50,289 bases of DNA from Candidatus Stoquefichus massiliensis AP9 (GCF_000455285.1 NZ_HG005294.1:1-50289), one strand, 5' to 3'; numbered from the stretch's first letter, positions 1 through 7,957 are shown. Notes: generated by a model from the letters alone, not told the origin. Numbers and translations are program-made.

Positions 1-921
1 ATTATAGCCCATATTTATCCAACCATGAATTAATTCTAGTAACTTATAATCAAACATTGGGTTACTAAATGTACGTAAAGAATTATATTTAGATAATTTC
101 GTAATATTTTCCTCAATTAAAACTAGTGACTCATCTTTATGTTCACTTTCTATAAGATTTTTAATTTTTAGTAAGACATACATAAGATCATGCTTTGTTT
201 GAACTATTTGGTATGACAATTTTGCTGTTTCATTATATAAGTCTTTTGAATATTTGCTTTTTAATAACTCATTATTAAGATAAATATTATTATGATAATT
301 AAATATCATGTTATAGTATAGTATAAAAAAAGTGATAGTTAATAAAATAAATAAAATCAGTAAATTATATATAATTTGTGTGTTTATAGAATTGTAAAAT
401 ATAGATTCATATAATATGGTAAATGTTGATAATAAGAAGAAAGTAAAGAAACAAAATGGCAACCAATCATTATTTTTTAATACTTTTTCTTCCTTTTTTT
501 CAATTTTGAAGAATAAAAATCCCAGAATAAAAAACAGTATTCGAGATATTAATGAAACACTAACAATAGAAATAGTTGTAGAACTTATATTTTGAGGACT
601 AATTTTAAAAATAAAACAAACAATAAATAATGATATTGTATTTGAGATAATTAAGCATGCAATCAAAATAGAAGGTACAATAAAAAAATATAAGTTAAAT
701 TTCTTTTTATTAAATGATATAAATATCATTTGAGTAAATATAAGACATATTAATAATATGAAGTTATTCATAAAAAACTCATTTAAAATATAGGTCTCAC
801 ATATACAAAAAATAGATACCAATAACATAAATGACTTTTTTTCAATTTGAAAAATTTTAAAATTAAAGTAGGAAAGAATAAAATCTTCTAGAAAAATCAT
901 TACAAAATCAAATAAAATCAT
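1..921 (-). CDS. agrC: AgrC-like quorum-sensing sensor histidine kinase (partial, C-terminus outside window)
   Basis: The frame is open from an ATG at 921 to the window edge, about 307 codons, so the ATPase domain is missing. The first ~200 residues are a run of hydrophobic segments typical of a polytopic AgrC sensor. After them comes a charged linker and the motif QTKHDLMYVL, which fits the H-box of HPK10-type kinases (family form RHDxxNHL) with His as phospho-acceptor. The start ATG overlaps the stop of the response regulator gene as ATGA, so the two are translationally coupled. Known role of the family: binds the cyclic autoinducing peptide outside the cell and phosphorylates AgrA. The ligand here is inferred to be the product of the AgrD-like gene at 1892-2038. 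Confidence 0.85.
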   Translation of the reverse strand, partial: MILFDFVMIFLEDFILSYFNFKIFQIEKKSFMLLVSIFCICETYILNEFFMNNFILLICLIFTQMIFISFNKKKFNLYFFIVPSILIACLIISNTISLFIVCFIFKISPQNISSTTISIVSVSLISRILFFILGFLFFKIEKKEEKVLKNNDWLPFCFFTFFLLSTFTILYESIFYNSINTQIIYNLLILFILLTITFFILYYNMIFNYHNNIYLNNELLKSKYSKDLYNETAKLSYQIVQTKHDLMYVLLKIKNLIESEHKDESLVLIEENITKLSKYNSLRTFSNPMFDYKLLELIHGWINMGYN

Positions 922-1622
922 CGCAATAAAAACAATTCATATTCATTAATTAAATTATTTTGATATTTTCTTCCTACTGTATAAATTTCATCATCAATCA
1001 TTATCACTTTTGATTTTTTTACGTCTTTTGTATAATTAAAATTAATAACAAGATTTCTTTCAATTTGAATAAGATCTCGATAATTTATCCCATTCATAAA
1101 CTTTTCTAAAGATGATATTATTGTATAATCTTGAGTAGTTGTTTTTACTAGAATATCATGACCTATAGATAAAATAAATATGATTTCACCTAATTTAATA
1201 GAAACTTTTCTACCCTTAGAAGTTATTATTACTTTAAATATGTTATTTATAAAGAAATCTTTAGCCTGCTTAAAAACTTTAGGTGCATCTGTTTCATATT
1301 TGGATTTTCTAATAAATTGAAAAAAGCCAATAGATAATGCAGGAAAAACAAACTCATCATGCAAAGATATGAATATAGTTATCATATTAGGAAATAATCT
1401 TTTTAGATGTTTTATTAAATTTAATCCACTATAATTTGTTTGCAAGTCAATATCAACAAAAATTATTTCAATGGAGGTCAGAGATAATATATTATAAAAA
1501 TCACTAGTAAAAATTAATAACTCTATTGGATCATTTTGATTAAGAAATGAAAAACATTCCAAAACATCACTTTTCATTTTTTCTATAAACGATAAATCAT
1601 CATCAGCAATAACAACATTCAT
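918..1622 (-). CDS. agrA: LytTR-family response regulator, AgrA-like
   Basis: 234 residues. An N-terminal receiver domain shows the acidic pair in VVIADDDLS and a phospho-acceptor Asp in IIFVDIDLQ. The C-terminal ~100 residues form a LytTR DNA-binding domain (KVIITSKGRKVSIKLGEI ... IQIERNLVINFNYTKDV), as in AgrA, ComE and FsrA. RBS GGAGGG precedes the ATG. It is the first gene of a two-gene unit with the kinase (ATGA overlap) and lies downstream of the AgrD-like prepeptide gene on the same strand. Predicted role: activates agr and target promoters in response to the peptide. Whether it controls the lanthipeptide locus cannot be read from the sequence. Confidence 0.9.
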   Translation of the reverse strand: MNVVIADDDLSFIEKMKSDVLECFSFLNQNDPIELLIFTSDFYNILSLTSIEIIFVDIDLQTNYSGLNLIKHLKRLFPNMITIFISLHDEFVFPALSIGFFQFIRKSKYETDAPKVFKQAKDFFINNIFKVIITSKGRKVSIKLGEIIFILSIGHDILVKTTTQDYTIISSLEKFMNGINYRDLIQIERNLVINFNYTKDVKKSKVIMIDDEIYTVGRKYQNNLINEYELFLLR

Positions 1623-1692
1623 AACTATCCCTCCATATTTTATTCTATACTATTCTATAAAATATTAACTCTGCCATTAAATAGTTTAATTC

Positions 1693-1730
1693 ATTATAAC
1701 ATATGAATTTCGGATTTACTAATTTGTAAT
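1693..1730 (-). promoter_or_regulatory. Candidate extended -10 promoter for agrA-agrC
   Basis: On the minus strand the sequence TGTTATAAT gives an extended -10 element (TATAAT at 1693-1698). The hexamer 17 bases upstream does not resemble TTGACA. A poor -35 with a good extended -10 is typical of activator-dependent or TG-n promoters. It lies about 70 bases upstream of the agrA start. Confidence 0.45.
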
Positions 1731-1841
1731 AAATTTATAATAAAATATAATTACTGCATAAAATAATTATCATTACATTTTTTAGGAAACGTGTGTATAT
1801 TTAACTTATGGAGAATTATTATATCAATTAGCAATTACTAA

Positions 1842-1881
1842 AAATCCTTCCAAATCAAAGGTTAATTTTCAGGAAAGATTT
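1842..1881 (-). terminator. Hairpin terminator after agrD
   Basis: Minus-strand arms AAATCTTTCC and GGAAGGATTT pair over ten bases (one G-U) around a 20-base loop, followed by a short T run. It begins just after the agrD stop codon, so the prepeptide is probably a single-gene transcript, with agrA-agrC read from a separate promoter. Confidence 0.5.
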
Positions 1882-1891
1882 TTAACATTCT

Positions 1892-2038
1892 TTAGTTTTT
1901 ATTTTTTAATTTATCTGGTTTCTTAGGATTATAAGGACCTATAAAAGAATATGATGATCTTGTTGCATATGCCAAAGAATTTAAAAAGTAACAAAAGAAT
2001 TTAGCAAACTTTTGGCTTAAAGATTTATTTGATATCAT
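1892..2038 (-). CDS. agrD: AgrD-like autoinducing peptide precursor (48 residues)
   Basis: A 48-residue frame that starts at ATG 2038 behind a good RBS (AGTAGGTG) and ends at 1892-1894. It has the AgrD layout: a basic, hydrophobic amphipathic N-terminus (about residues 6-22, including FAKFFCYFLNSLAYA), a short signal core (SSYSFIG, residues 28-34) and a hydrophilic tail starting PYNPKKP. The core contains no Cys, so AgrB-type processing would have to make a Ser lactone (as in FsrD/GBAP) rather than a Cys thiolactone. A five-residue ring Ser29-Ile33 is one possibility. The C-terminal tail is basic rather than acidic, unlike S. aureus AgrD. It lies beside AgrA/AgrC-like genes, with an AgrB-like gene 0.8 kb away on the other strand. 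Confidence 0.8.
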   Translation of the reverse strand: MISNKSLSQKFAKFFCYFLNSLAYATRSSYSFIGPYNPKKPDKLKNKN

Positions 2039-2290
2039 TTTTTCACCTACTTTCTATGAAATATTGTTAAATAATATGTTATATGATTTAAATGAAAAAT
2101 CTTAAAAATCAACTTAAAATAATTTATATTGACTATATAAAACACTAATCATTAAAATTATATGCAGGTTCATAAGTAACTAAACAAACCAAACCATATT
2201 AGGAAACAATATTTCTTTTCAAAATAAATTCTTTATTATGAAATAACTATAAAACAATCCAAATAAATCTTCAAGAATTATTTCATGTAA
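2039..2290. other. Intergenic region between divergent agrD and xre
   Basis: Together with the promoter and operator to its right, this 250-base AT-rich gap separates agrD (minus) from xre (plus). It must carry the agrD promoter, but I could not pick a convincing -35/-10 pair. TTAAGTTGATTTTTAAG-like sequence near 2100 could be a degenerate LytTR-type repeat. No gene is visible. Confidence 0.4.
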
Positions 2291-2320
2291 TTCGAATTTT
2301 GTTCATAAATAACATATAAT
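2291..2320 (+). promoter_or_regulatory. Promoter of the Xre-family gene
   Basis: TTCGAA at 2291-2296 and TATAAT at 2315-2320 are separated by 18 bases. The start site would fall near 2327, directly before the palindrome at 2331-2343. Confidence 0.55.
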
Positions 2321-2330
2321 GTTACAAATC

Positions 2331-2355
2331 GTCGCATTGCGACCTAGAGTCGCAT
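2331..2355. promoter_or_regulatory. Palindromic operator, probable autoregulation site of the Xre protein
   Basis: GTCGCATTGCGAC (2331-2343) is a perfect 13-base palindrome, and the half-site GTCGCA is repeated at 2349-2354. It is GC-rich in a very AT-rich gap and lies between the -10 box and the RBS of the Xre gene. That is where a repressor would block its own transcription. Confidence 0.6.
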
Positions 2356-2386
2356 AAAAAAGATTATTCTTGGTATGGTGATAAAA

Positions 2387-2674
2387 ATGAGTCATAGTAC
2401 TTTAGCAAAACAATTAAAAAAAATTCGTATTGAAAGAAAAATGAGTCAATATGATGTAGAAAAGGCGACAGGAATTGATAGAACTACCATATCAGCATAT
2501 GAAACTGGAATTAGGGAACCTAGTCTAAATAATCTATATAAACTTGCTGATTTATATTTAGTGAGCTTAGATTTTATGTGTGGCAGAATAAGCAAAAGAA
2601 CTATAGATGTGTCTAACATCAATGATCAACTTTATAAAAAAATTCTTGCACTGCTATACAATCATAATACCTAA
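2387..2674 (+). CDS. Xre/Cro-CI-type transcriptional regulator
   Basis: 95 residues from the ATG at 2387, chosen over the ATG at 2375 because GGTGAT sits four bases upstream. Residues ~5-62 form a helix-turn-helix domain of the HTH_3 type: LAKQLKKIRIERKMSQYDV, then ATGIDRTTISAYETGIREP, then LNNLYKLADLYLVSLDFMCG. No extra sensor domain is present. The palindrome directly upstream suggests autoregulation. It lies between agrD and agrB, which suggests it may set the level of autoinducer processing; that link is inferred. Confidence 0.9.
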   Translation: MSHSTLAKQLKKIRIERKMSQYDVEKATGIDRTTISAYETGIREPSLNNLYKLADLYLVSLDFMCGRISKRTIDVSNINDQLYKKILALLYNHNT

Positions 2675-2835
2675 TTATAAATATTTGATTCCTTATGTTG
2701 TACTATATTAAACATATACGATGCAGTATTTATTCTATAAATATTTACTAATCAATAAATAAATCTATGTAAATTGAAATAATTAGAAAGGAAATCTATA
2801 TAAATAAATTTACTATATGGGTTGTTTAGATACAA

Positions 2836-3366
2836 ATGAAATTAATAATTAATTATTTATTTAATAAAATCGGAGATAATCATTACGATAAAGAAGTATT
2901 ACTCTATGGACTTGAGGTTTTGGTGTATAATATATTTACACTTTTTCTATTGATAATAATTTCGTTGATATTTAAAAATTACTATTTTGGTTTTTTCTTT
3001 ATCCCTGTCTTCTCAATATTAAGAATTACAATAGGCGGATATCACTGTAAAACAATATATGGATGCACAACTTTAATGGCTGTTATTTACTCACTTACAA
3101 ATATTTTAATGCAGTTTAATTATTATAATTTAATTCTAAAAATAATAAGCCCCTTCCTTATTTTTGTTTTATTATTTATCAAACCGTCTGTAGAAAACAG
3201 AATAAATTTTGGGCAATTCGATGTTTACTATAAATATCTACTACAAGTTTTATTTATTTTATTTTATTTTGTTTTATTTAATTCAACTGCATTCTCCCCA
3301 GTATTTTCTGCATTACTTATTGTCGAAATAATGTATCAGTTATATTTAATTACTCATAAATTATAA
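2836..3366 (+). CDS. agrB: AgrB-like accessory gene regulator peptidase
   Basis: 176 residues, about five to six hydrophobic segments. The core motif ILRITIGGYHCKTIYGC contains His70 and Cys77, spaced by seven as the catalytic His77/Cys84 pair of S. aureus AgrB. The family cleaves AgrD at the membrane and forms the (thio)lactone. The upstream RBS is weak (an AGGAAA lies more than 30 bases before the ATG), and a short overlapping frame MGCLDTNEINN starts just upstream. Unlike classical agrBDCA operons, the gene is on the opposite strand from agrD, agrA and agrC and follows the Xre regulator. Confidence 0.88.
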   Translation: MKLIINYLFNKIGDNHYDKEVLLYGLEVLVYNIFTLFLLIIISLIFKNYYFGFFFIPVFSILRITIGGYHCKTIYGCTTLMAVIYSLTNILMQFNYYNLILKIISPFLIFVLLFIKPSVENRINFGQFDVYYKYLLQVLFILFYFVLFNSTAFSPVFSALLIVEIMYQLYLITHKL

Positions 3367-3470
3367 TTAATATGAATATTTCACCCCTATGATGACAGTG
3401 TATTAATCAAAATGACGACACTTATAGTTGTATTTCTATACCAACCGCAACCTCCAAGAGGTAAAATGAT

Positions 3471-3491
3471 TTTGTAGATTATATCTACAAA
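3471..3491 (+). terminator. Weak hairpin downstream of agrB
   Basis: TTTGTAGAT and ATCTACAAA form a nine-base perfect stem with a three-base loop. The downstream sequence is T-rich but has no clean T run. It may end the agrB transcript. Confidence 0.4.
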
Positions 3492-3510
3492 TATTTCTAT
3501 TAAAAGCTAA

Positions 3511-3834
3511 CTATATAAAAAGAAGTTAAGAGCATTGTCAAGAATTGAGCTGCTTATCATTGATGAATTTTTATTGACACCAACAACTACTGCTCAGCAG
3601 TCAGATATACTGGAATTACTTGAATTGAGATATAATAATCATTCAACAATATTTGCATCACCGTTTCTGCCACAGGGATGGCATCAGAATTTATGTGGCG
3701 CTGCAACAGCTGATGCAATTCTTGATAGAATAATTGCAAATTCTTATCTGATTCATATAAAAGGCTCTAAATCAATAAGAGCAAGAGAAAAAATATTTAA
3801 AGATAATCATAGTACATATTCGCCCATGATTTAA
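3511..3834 (+). pseudogene. IS21-family istB remnant (C-terminal part)
   Basis: The reading frame begins after a stop at 3508-3510 with LYKKKLRALSRIELLIIDEF, so no proper start exists. What remains is the C-terminal ~105 residues of an IstB/DnaC-like ATP-binding helper: LLIIDEFLL (Walker B region), QQSDILELLELRYNNHSTI, LPQGWHQNL and ADAILDRIIANSYLIHIKG. The Walker A part and the whole of istA are absent. It marks an old insertion between the agr locus and the lanthipeptide locus. Confidence 0.85.
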
Positions 3835-3849
3835 ACTAATACAAAAAAG

Positions 3850-3891
3850 AGAATTCAAAATCATTGTATTTAACAATGAAATTTGAATTCT
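3850..3891. terminator. Strong bidirectional hairpin terminator
   Basis: The arms 3850-3868 and 3874-3891 pair through AGAATTCAAA / TTTGAATTCT and ATTGT / ACAAT. A T-rich stretch follows on the plus strand and an A/T-rich one on the minus strand. It separates the plus-strand istB remnant from the minus-strand lanthipeptide operon and could end both. Confidence 0.65.
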
Positions 3892-4054
3892 TATTTTTAT
3901 ACACTTGAAAACAAATTTAAACTTTCTTTTTTAATGAAATATAATGTCATCATTTTCATTAAGATATTATCATCACCTTTATTGAGGTACTATTGTTATT
4001 TAATTAACACAGTACGTGCAATGAAATGAAATATTCACAATTTTTTTATGCGTA

Positions 4055-4672
4055 TTATAGACTCATTTTATTTATTATAAATCCTTCTGCATATTTCACA
4101 CATGATTTTATACCATTAAGCTTATCTTTAGCATCAATATATAACATTAAATCTTGGTTTCTCCTCATATACTTATCTATTTGAGAAGTATAATTTACTA
4201 ATATTTCTTTCTTTTTATCTTCATATTCTGTGATATCTATAAAGAGATTAGGTGTGAATTCAGCGCTTGTTAAAGATTCATAAAATATTAAATTTTTACA
4301 TATTGATTTAACCGATAAACAATTCTTAGCAATATTAATATGATCTTGATGAGTATCTTTAAAGTATTGGCAAAAAATTGTATCAATTTGGTGTTTTTTT
4401 ATTATATCTGTAATAAAGTCAATTGTTTCAGAACAGTGTAATAAATTCCCATCTTTAATTTCGCCTATTAACACTTCATCAATTTCCATACATAAAATAG
4501 CACTTCGAATTTCTTTAACTCTATCTTTATAAGTTTTTTGTTCCCAATTTCCTCCTTTTGTCATTACTAAATAAATAATTTTCTTCCCATGTTTTTTTAA
4601 TTTTAATAATGTTCCTATGCACCCTAATTCAATATCATCCGGATGTGCACCAATTATTAGTATATTATCCAT
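4055..4672 (-). CDS. PIG-L/LmbE-family N-acetyl-sugar deacetylase
   Basis: 205 residues. The zinc-binding motif AHPDDIELG is at residues ~9-17 and a second metal/active-site motif DTHQDH is near residue 109. This is the PIG-L family, which includes MshB, BshB and the teicoplanin GlcNAc deacetylase; these remove N-acetyl from GlcNAc-type sugars. It is the last gene of the lanthipeptide operon, 22 bases after the exporter, with RBS GGAGGAAATG. With a GT1 glycosyltransferase in the same operon, the simplest reading is that a GlcNAc attached to the peptide is converted to glucosamine. The substrate is inferred. Confidence 0.85.
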   Translation of the reverse strand: MDNILIIGAHPDDIELGCIGTLLKLKKHGKKIIYLVMTKGGNWEQKTYKDRVKEIRSAILCMEIDEVLIGEIKDGNLLHCSETIDFITDIIKKHQIDTIFCQYFKDTHQDHINIAKNCLSVKSICKNLIFYESLTSAEFTPNLFIDITEYEDKKKEILVNYTSQIDKYMRRNQDLMLYIDAKDKLNGIKSCVKYAEGFIINKMSL

Positions 4673-4694
4673 GTCATTTCCTCCAATCTACAGA

Positions 4695-6485
4695 TCATTT
4701 TAGTACAATTCCTTCACTTTGAATCTTGTACATTTTTGTATATATCCCTTCATTTGACAACAATTCATTATGACTACCTTCTTCAACAATTTCTCCTTTT
4801 TCAAGAACTAATATTTTAGTTGCGAAATTTACGTTTATAAATCTATGAGTAATAATAATATTAATTTTATTACTATTATTATCATACAATTGTTTAAATA
4901 TTTCAAATTCCGATAAGGGATCCAAAGAAGCTGTAGGTTCATCCAAAATCATACAATCGGAGTTTTTCATAAAAAGGCGTGATAATCCCAGTTTTTGCCA
5001 TTGTCCACCAGAAAGCTGAGTTCCGCCATCAAACCAATATCCTACCTGTTGATCATATTGCTCTGGTAAATGTGAAATAAAATCTGCTGCTGCTGCTTTT
5101 TTACTACTTTTTATAATTTTATCTAATCTTGTTAATTCACTGATACTTCCAAATCCTATATTATCTTTAACTGTAAACTGATATTTATTATAGTCTTGGA
5201 AAAGAGTTGCTAAACAATTACGTAATGACTCCTTTTTTATATCCCTAATCTCTATATCATTAATTGTAATACTTCCTTCATAATCATCATATAAACCATT
5301 AATTAATTTAATCAAAGATGTTTTTCCAGAACCATTTTCTCCAACAATTGCAAGTATTTCTCCTCTTTTTACTTCAAAATTAATATCCTTCAAAGCATAT
5401 TCTTGTCTATTAGGATATCTGAATGACACATTTTTAAACTTAATACTAAATATTTCTTTTATTTCTTTGAAACCATCTTTATTTGTAGGTTGTAATTTAA
5501 AGAAAACCTCAATATTCTCCAAATACAATGAATCTTTATACATATTAAAAAAACTGCTTACTAAATTTTGAATGGCACTTTCAATTTTAGATGTGGTATT
5601 AATATATGTTATGGTTGTTCCAACTAACAATATTCCCATGCTAGATTCATATATGGCAAGACAAACTATGATAAAAGTAACAATACAATTAGCAACTTGA
5701 TAAATTCCAGAAAAAGTGGTTTGTTTTTTTAAAATCATAATATTTTCATCAAAAAATTTCTGCCTTAAAACACTAAATTGTTGTATCAAATAATTTGATA
5801 AATTAAATAATTTCACCTCTTTAATATACTCATCTTTTATTAACAAATGGGCTATATACCATGATTTTCTCTCATGATTTGTTCTATTCATTAATACTTT
5901 ATACTCATTTTTACTTATTGACGTGAAATATTTTGCAGCAATACATGATAATAGAACAAATCCAAGGATTAGGCTAGGATGCCACAACATTAAAATGAAA
6001 AATGCAGAGATCAAATTTATAATCTGACTTATTATTGTCAATGCTGATGTAATTATACTAAATGGTCTAATTCCTATTTCCTGTTCTGCTCTTTGAATTA
6101 TGTCATAAATTTGTGGATTTTCAAAATCTTGCATGTCAAATTTTAAAGTTTCTTTTAAAAATTTTTCATTAAGTCCCAAGTATAAATATTCTTTATATTT
6201 AGACAAAAGGAAATTATATACACTATTAATAATTATAGAAAGTAAACTTAATAGTAGAAAAACACCTAACCTTTTTCCTATCATTTTATTGGCAATATTC
6301 AATTGAATATAGTTTATTATTTCTTGAGTATTTATCATAGATATATAAGATAATAGTACATTTAATATACTAAGAATCATACATATTATAATAATGAAAA
6401 TTTTCAAATCAGCTAACAATGAAAATATATATTTTAATCTCTGGATAAAAAGTAATATCTTATCTTTTCTTTTTGTTTTTTTCAT
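4695..6485 (-). CDS. lanT: ABC transporter (TMD-NBD fusion), lanthipeptide exporter LanT-like
   Basis: 596 residues: an ABC exporter half-transporter with a six-helix membrane domain over residues ~25-320 and an ATPase domain over ~345-590. Walker A is GENGSGKTS (~residue 383), the signature LSGGQWQKLGLSR (~488), Walker B MILDEPTASLD (~513) and the switch His is in IIITHR. There is no N-terminal C39 peptidase domain, so it is the NisT/SpaT type that exports the modified precursor with its leader still attached, and a separate protease must remove the leader. The start overlaps the preceding gene by 26 bases. Confidence 0.88.
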   Translation of the reverse strand: MKKTKRKDKILLFIQRLKYIFSLLADLKIFIIIICMILSILNVLLSYISMINTQEIINYIQLNIANKMIGKRLGVFLLLSLLSIIINSVYNFLLSKYKEYLYLGLNEKFLKETLKFDMQDFENPQIYDIIQRAEQEIGIRPFSIITSALTIISQIINLISAFFILMLWHPSLILGFVLLSCIAAKYFTSISKNEYKVLMNRTNHERKSWYIAHLLIKDEYIKEVKLFNLSNYLIQQFSVLRQKFFDENIMILKKQTTFSGIYQVANCIVTFIIVCLAIYESSMGILLVGTTITYINTTSKIESAIQNLVSSFFNMYKDSLYLENIEVFFKLQPTNKDGFKEIKEIFSIKFKNVSFRYPNRQEYALKDINFEVKRGEILAIVGENGSGKTSLIKLINGLYDDYEGSITINDIEIRDIKKESLRNCLATLFQDYNKYQFTVKDNIGFGSISELTRLDKIIKSSKKAAAADFISHLPEQYDQQVGYWFDGGTQLSGGQWQKLGLSRLFMKNSDCMILDEPTASLDPLSEFEIFKQLYDNNSNKINIIITHRFINVNFATKILVLEKGEIVEEGSHNELLSNEGIYTKMYKIQSEGIVLK

Positions 6486-6903
6486 AACTTCTTCTTTTTA
6501 GTTCTGCTTCATGTAAAATATTCCATATATTTTCTTCAGTATTAATAATTTTCTCCAAAACATTGTATGGATCATTAAAATTAATTTGATTATCTTTCAA
6601 TAACAAAATAGCCTTTTTAAACAATTCTTTTGATACATCATTTTTTGTTCCCTCAAAATCAATAATTTCATTATTAATTAAAATAAGTTTAAATAAAACA
6701 AAATGTTGATTTTCTCCCATAGCAAGAGGTACACTATTCCATCCCACATTAATCTGTTTAATATTAGAGAATGGTATACATTTATATGGCTCCACTTTTT
6801 TCATCTTTTCAAAAAAACTTATTGGACAATATATTTTTAATTCTTTTTTTTCATCATCTATTTCCCATCCATTCTTAACATTACCTATTAATAAATTTTG
6901 CAT
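6460..6903 (-). CDS. Unknown protein in lanthipeptide operon
   Basis: 147 residues, soluble, no signal peptide. I do not recognise it. The first ~95 residues alternate short hydrophobic strands and read like a small beta-rich domain (KELKIYCPISFFEKM ... FSNIKQINVGWNSVPLAMG ... HFVLFKLILINNEIIDFEG), somewhat like bacterial PH-type domains. The last ~50 are helical and end in a basic tail. It sits between the reductase and the exporter (2-base gap upstream, 26-base overlap downstream), so it is an integral part of the operon. Possible roles are an accessory modification factor or self-protection; neither can be shown. Confidence 0.75.
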   Translation of the reverse strand: MQNLLIGNVKNGWEIDDEKKELKIYCPISFFEKMKKVEPYKCIPFSNIKQINVGWNSVPLAMGENQHFVLFKLILINNEIIDFEGTKNDVSKELFKKAILLLKDNQINFNDPYNVLEKIINTEENIWNILHEAELKRRSYEKNKKKR

Positions 6904-6905
6904 AA

Positions 6906-7646
6906 TTAATTTCTCCTTTCATATTTATCCTCTTTTTTATTTTTTCTTTTGAAGTATAACACTTCATTTATACTATCATACATTAAATATTCATTTTTCC
7001 AATATTGAACTTCACTATCATCTACATGTTGAAATTTATATCTTGAAAAATGTTTATGATAATAATTAAAAACATTTTTTAACATATCAGGAATTTCTAA
7101 TTTATTTTTTAAAAATAACTTTATATAATTACTTATATTTTCACAATCATTCTCTTTTAATTCTATTTTTTTATCCAAACAACTTAATTTTAAGTCGAGT
7201 GATATCCCCAAATAGCTATAAATCATTTCCATATACCCTTCAACCATTTCTATTCCTGAATTCGAACTGGTTGTCAATAAAATTCCACTTTTACCAAGAA
7301 ATGGCATACGATGATTTAGATAAGCAATTCTATCTAATAATACCTTAAAATTTCCAGGGATATTATTAATATAAACTGGTACTGAAAACACAATTACATC
7401 TGCCCATTTAATATCATCAATAAATACTGTTTGATCATCTTTTAAAATACACATACCAGTTGTAAAACAACGCTGACAACCTAAACACACATTAATGTCA
7501 TAATCAGAAATATATTTATATACTATATTGACTTTCTGCTTTTCATTTTGAAATTTTTCATTCAATATATCTAGTACATACTTCGAAAAGACTTCATTTG
7601 TTCCAAGTTTTCTATTACTACAAACTAAAATAAATATATTAGTCAT
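6906..7646 (-). CDS. NAD(P)H-dependent FMN reductase-like flavoprotein, possible dehydro-residue reductase
   Basis: 246 residues from the ATG at 7646, preferred because AAGGAG lies seven bases upstream; longer in-frame starts would run through the hairpin. It is a flavodoxin-fold protein: FILVCSNRKLGTNEVFSKY is the phosphate-binding region, the Cys-rich loop CLGCQRCFTTGMCI typical of iron-sulfur-flavoprotein/multimeric-flavodoxin relatives follows, then VIVFSVPVYINNIPG. It lies directly after lanA. Known LanJ enzymes reduce Dha/Dhb to D-Ala/D-Abu but belong to other families. A reductase encoded next to lanA therefore suggests, by inference, reduction of dehydro residues in the core peptide. 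Confidence 0.8.
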   Translation of the reverse strand: MTNIFILVCSNRKLGTNEVFSKYVLDILNEKFQNEKQKVNIVYKYISDYDINVCLGCQRCFTTGMCILKDDQTVFIDDIKWADVIVFSVPVYINNIPGNFKVLLDRIAYLNHRMPFLGKSGILLTTSSNSGIEMVEGYMEMIYSYLGISLDLKLSCLDKKIELKENDCENISNYIKLFLKNKLEIPDMLKNVFNYYHKHFSRYKFQHVDDSEVQYWKNEYLMYDSINEVLYFKRKNKKEDKYERRN

Positions 7647-7665
7647 ATTTTTCTCCTTAAAGAAG

Positions 7666-7694
7666 TATCGCCTATCTAGTATAGATAAGCGATA
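7666..7694 (-). terminator. Intercistronic hairpin after lanA (attenuator or processing site)
   Basis: TATCGC and GCGATA, then TATCTA and TAGATA, form a 13-bp stem with one mismatch and a three-base loop between the lanA stop (7703) and the reductase RBS. There is no T run behind it on the minus strand. Such hairpins after lanA commonly let only part of transcription through, or stabilise the lanA mRNA, so that the precursor is made in excess. Confidence 0.7.
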
Positions 7695-7702
7695 CAATCA
7701 AA

Positions 7703-7906
7703 TTAGCAATCGCTACTCTCTGTATAGTTAGATCCAGTAGTAAGTCCAGTAATAATTTGTGATGATGCAGTGAACAAACTTACAGTTGCTTCAATACAAT
7801 ATCCTGATGATGTAGTAACCCATGTTAAACTCATTGGTGATGGTTCACCTTCATTGCCTTCAGACCCAACTAAACCCAACTCAAAATCTTTTAACTTTTC
7901 AGACAT
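7703..7906 (-). CDS. lanA: Class I lanthipeptide precursor LanA (divergent)
   Basis: 67 residues behind the strongest RBS of the operon (AAGGAAGGAGATG). The leader begins MSEKLKDFELGLVG; DFELGLVG fits the F-x-L box that LanB and LanC recognise. An acidic, Gly-rich stretch (SEGNEGEPSP) follows, then a Ser/Thr-rich core starting MSLTWVTTSSGYC and ending TESSDC. The putative core has about 18 Ser/Thr but only two Cys (residues ~37 and 67), so at most two thioether rings are possible and most Ser/Thr could stay dehydrated, be reduced or be glycosylated. No NisP-type cleavage motif and no protease gene are visible. Confidence 0.85.
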   Translation of the reverse strand: MSEKLKDFELGLVGSEGNEGEPSPMSLTWVTTSSGYCIEATVSLFTASSQIITGLTTGSNYTESSDC

Positions 7907-7957
7907 AATTTTTCATCTCCTTCCTTTTAATTTTATTTAAACAATTGTTATAATTGT

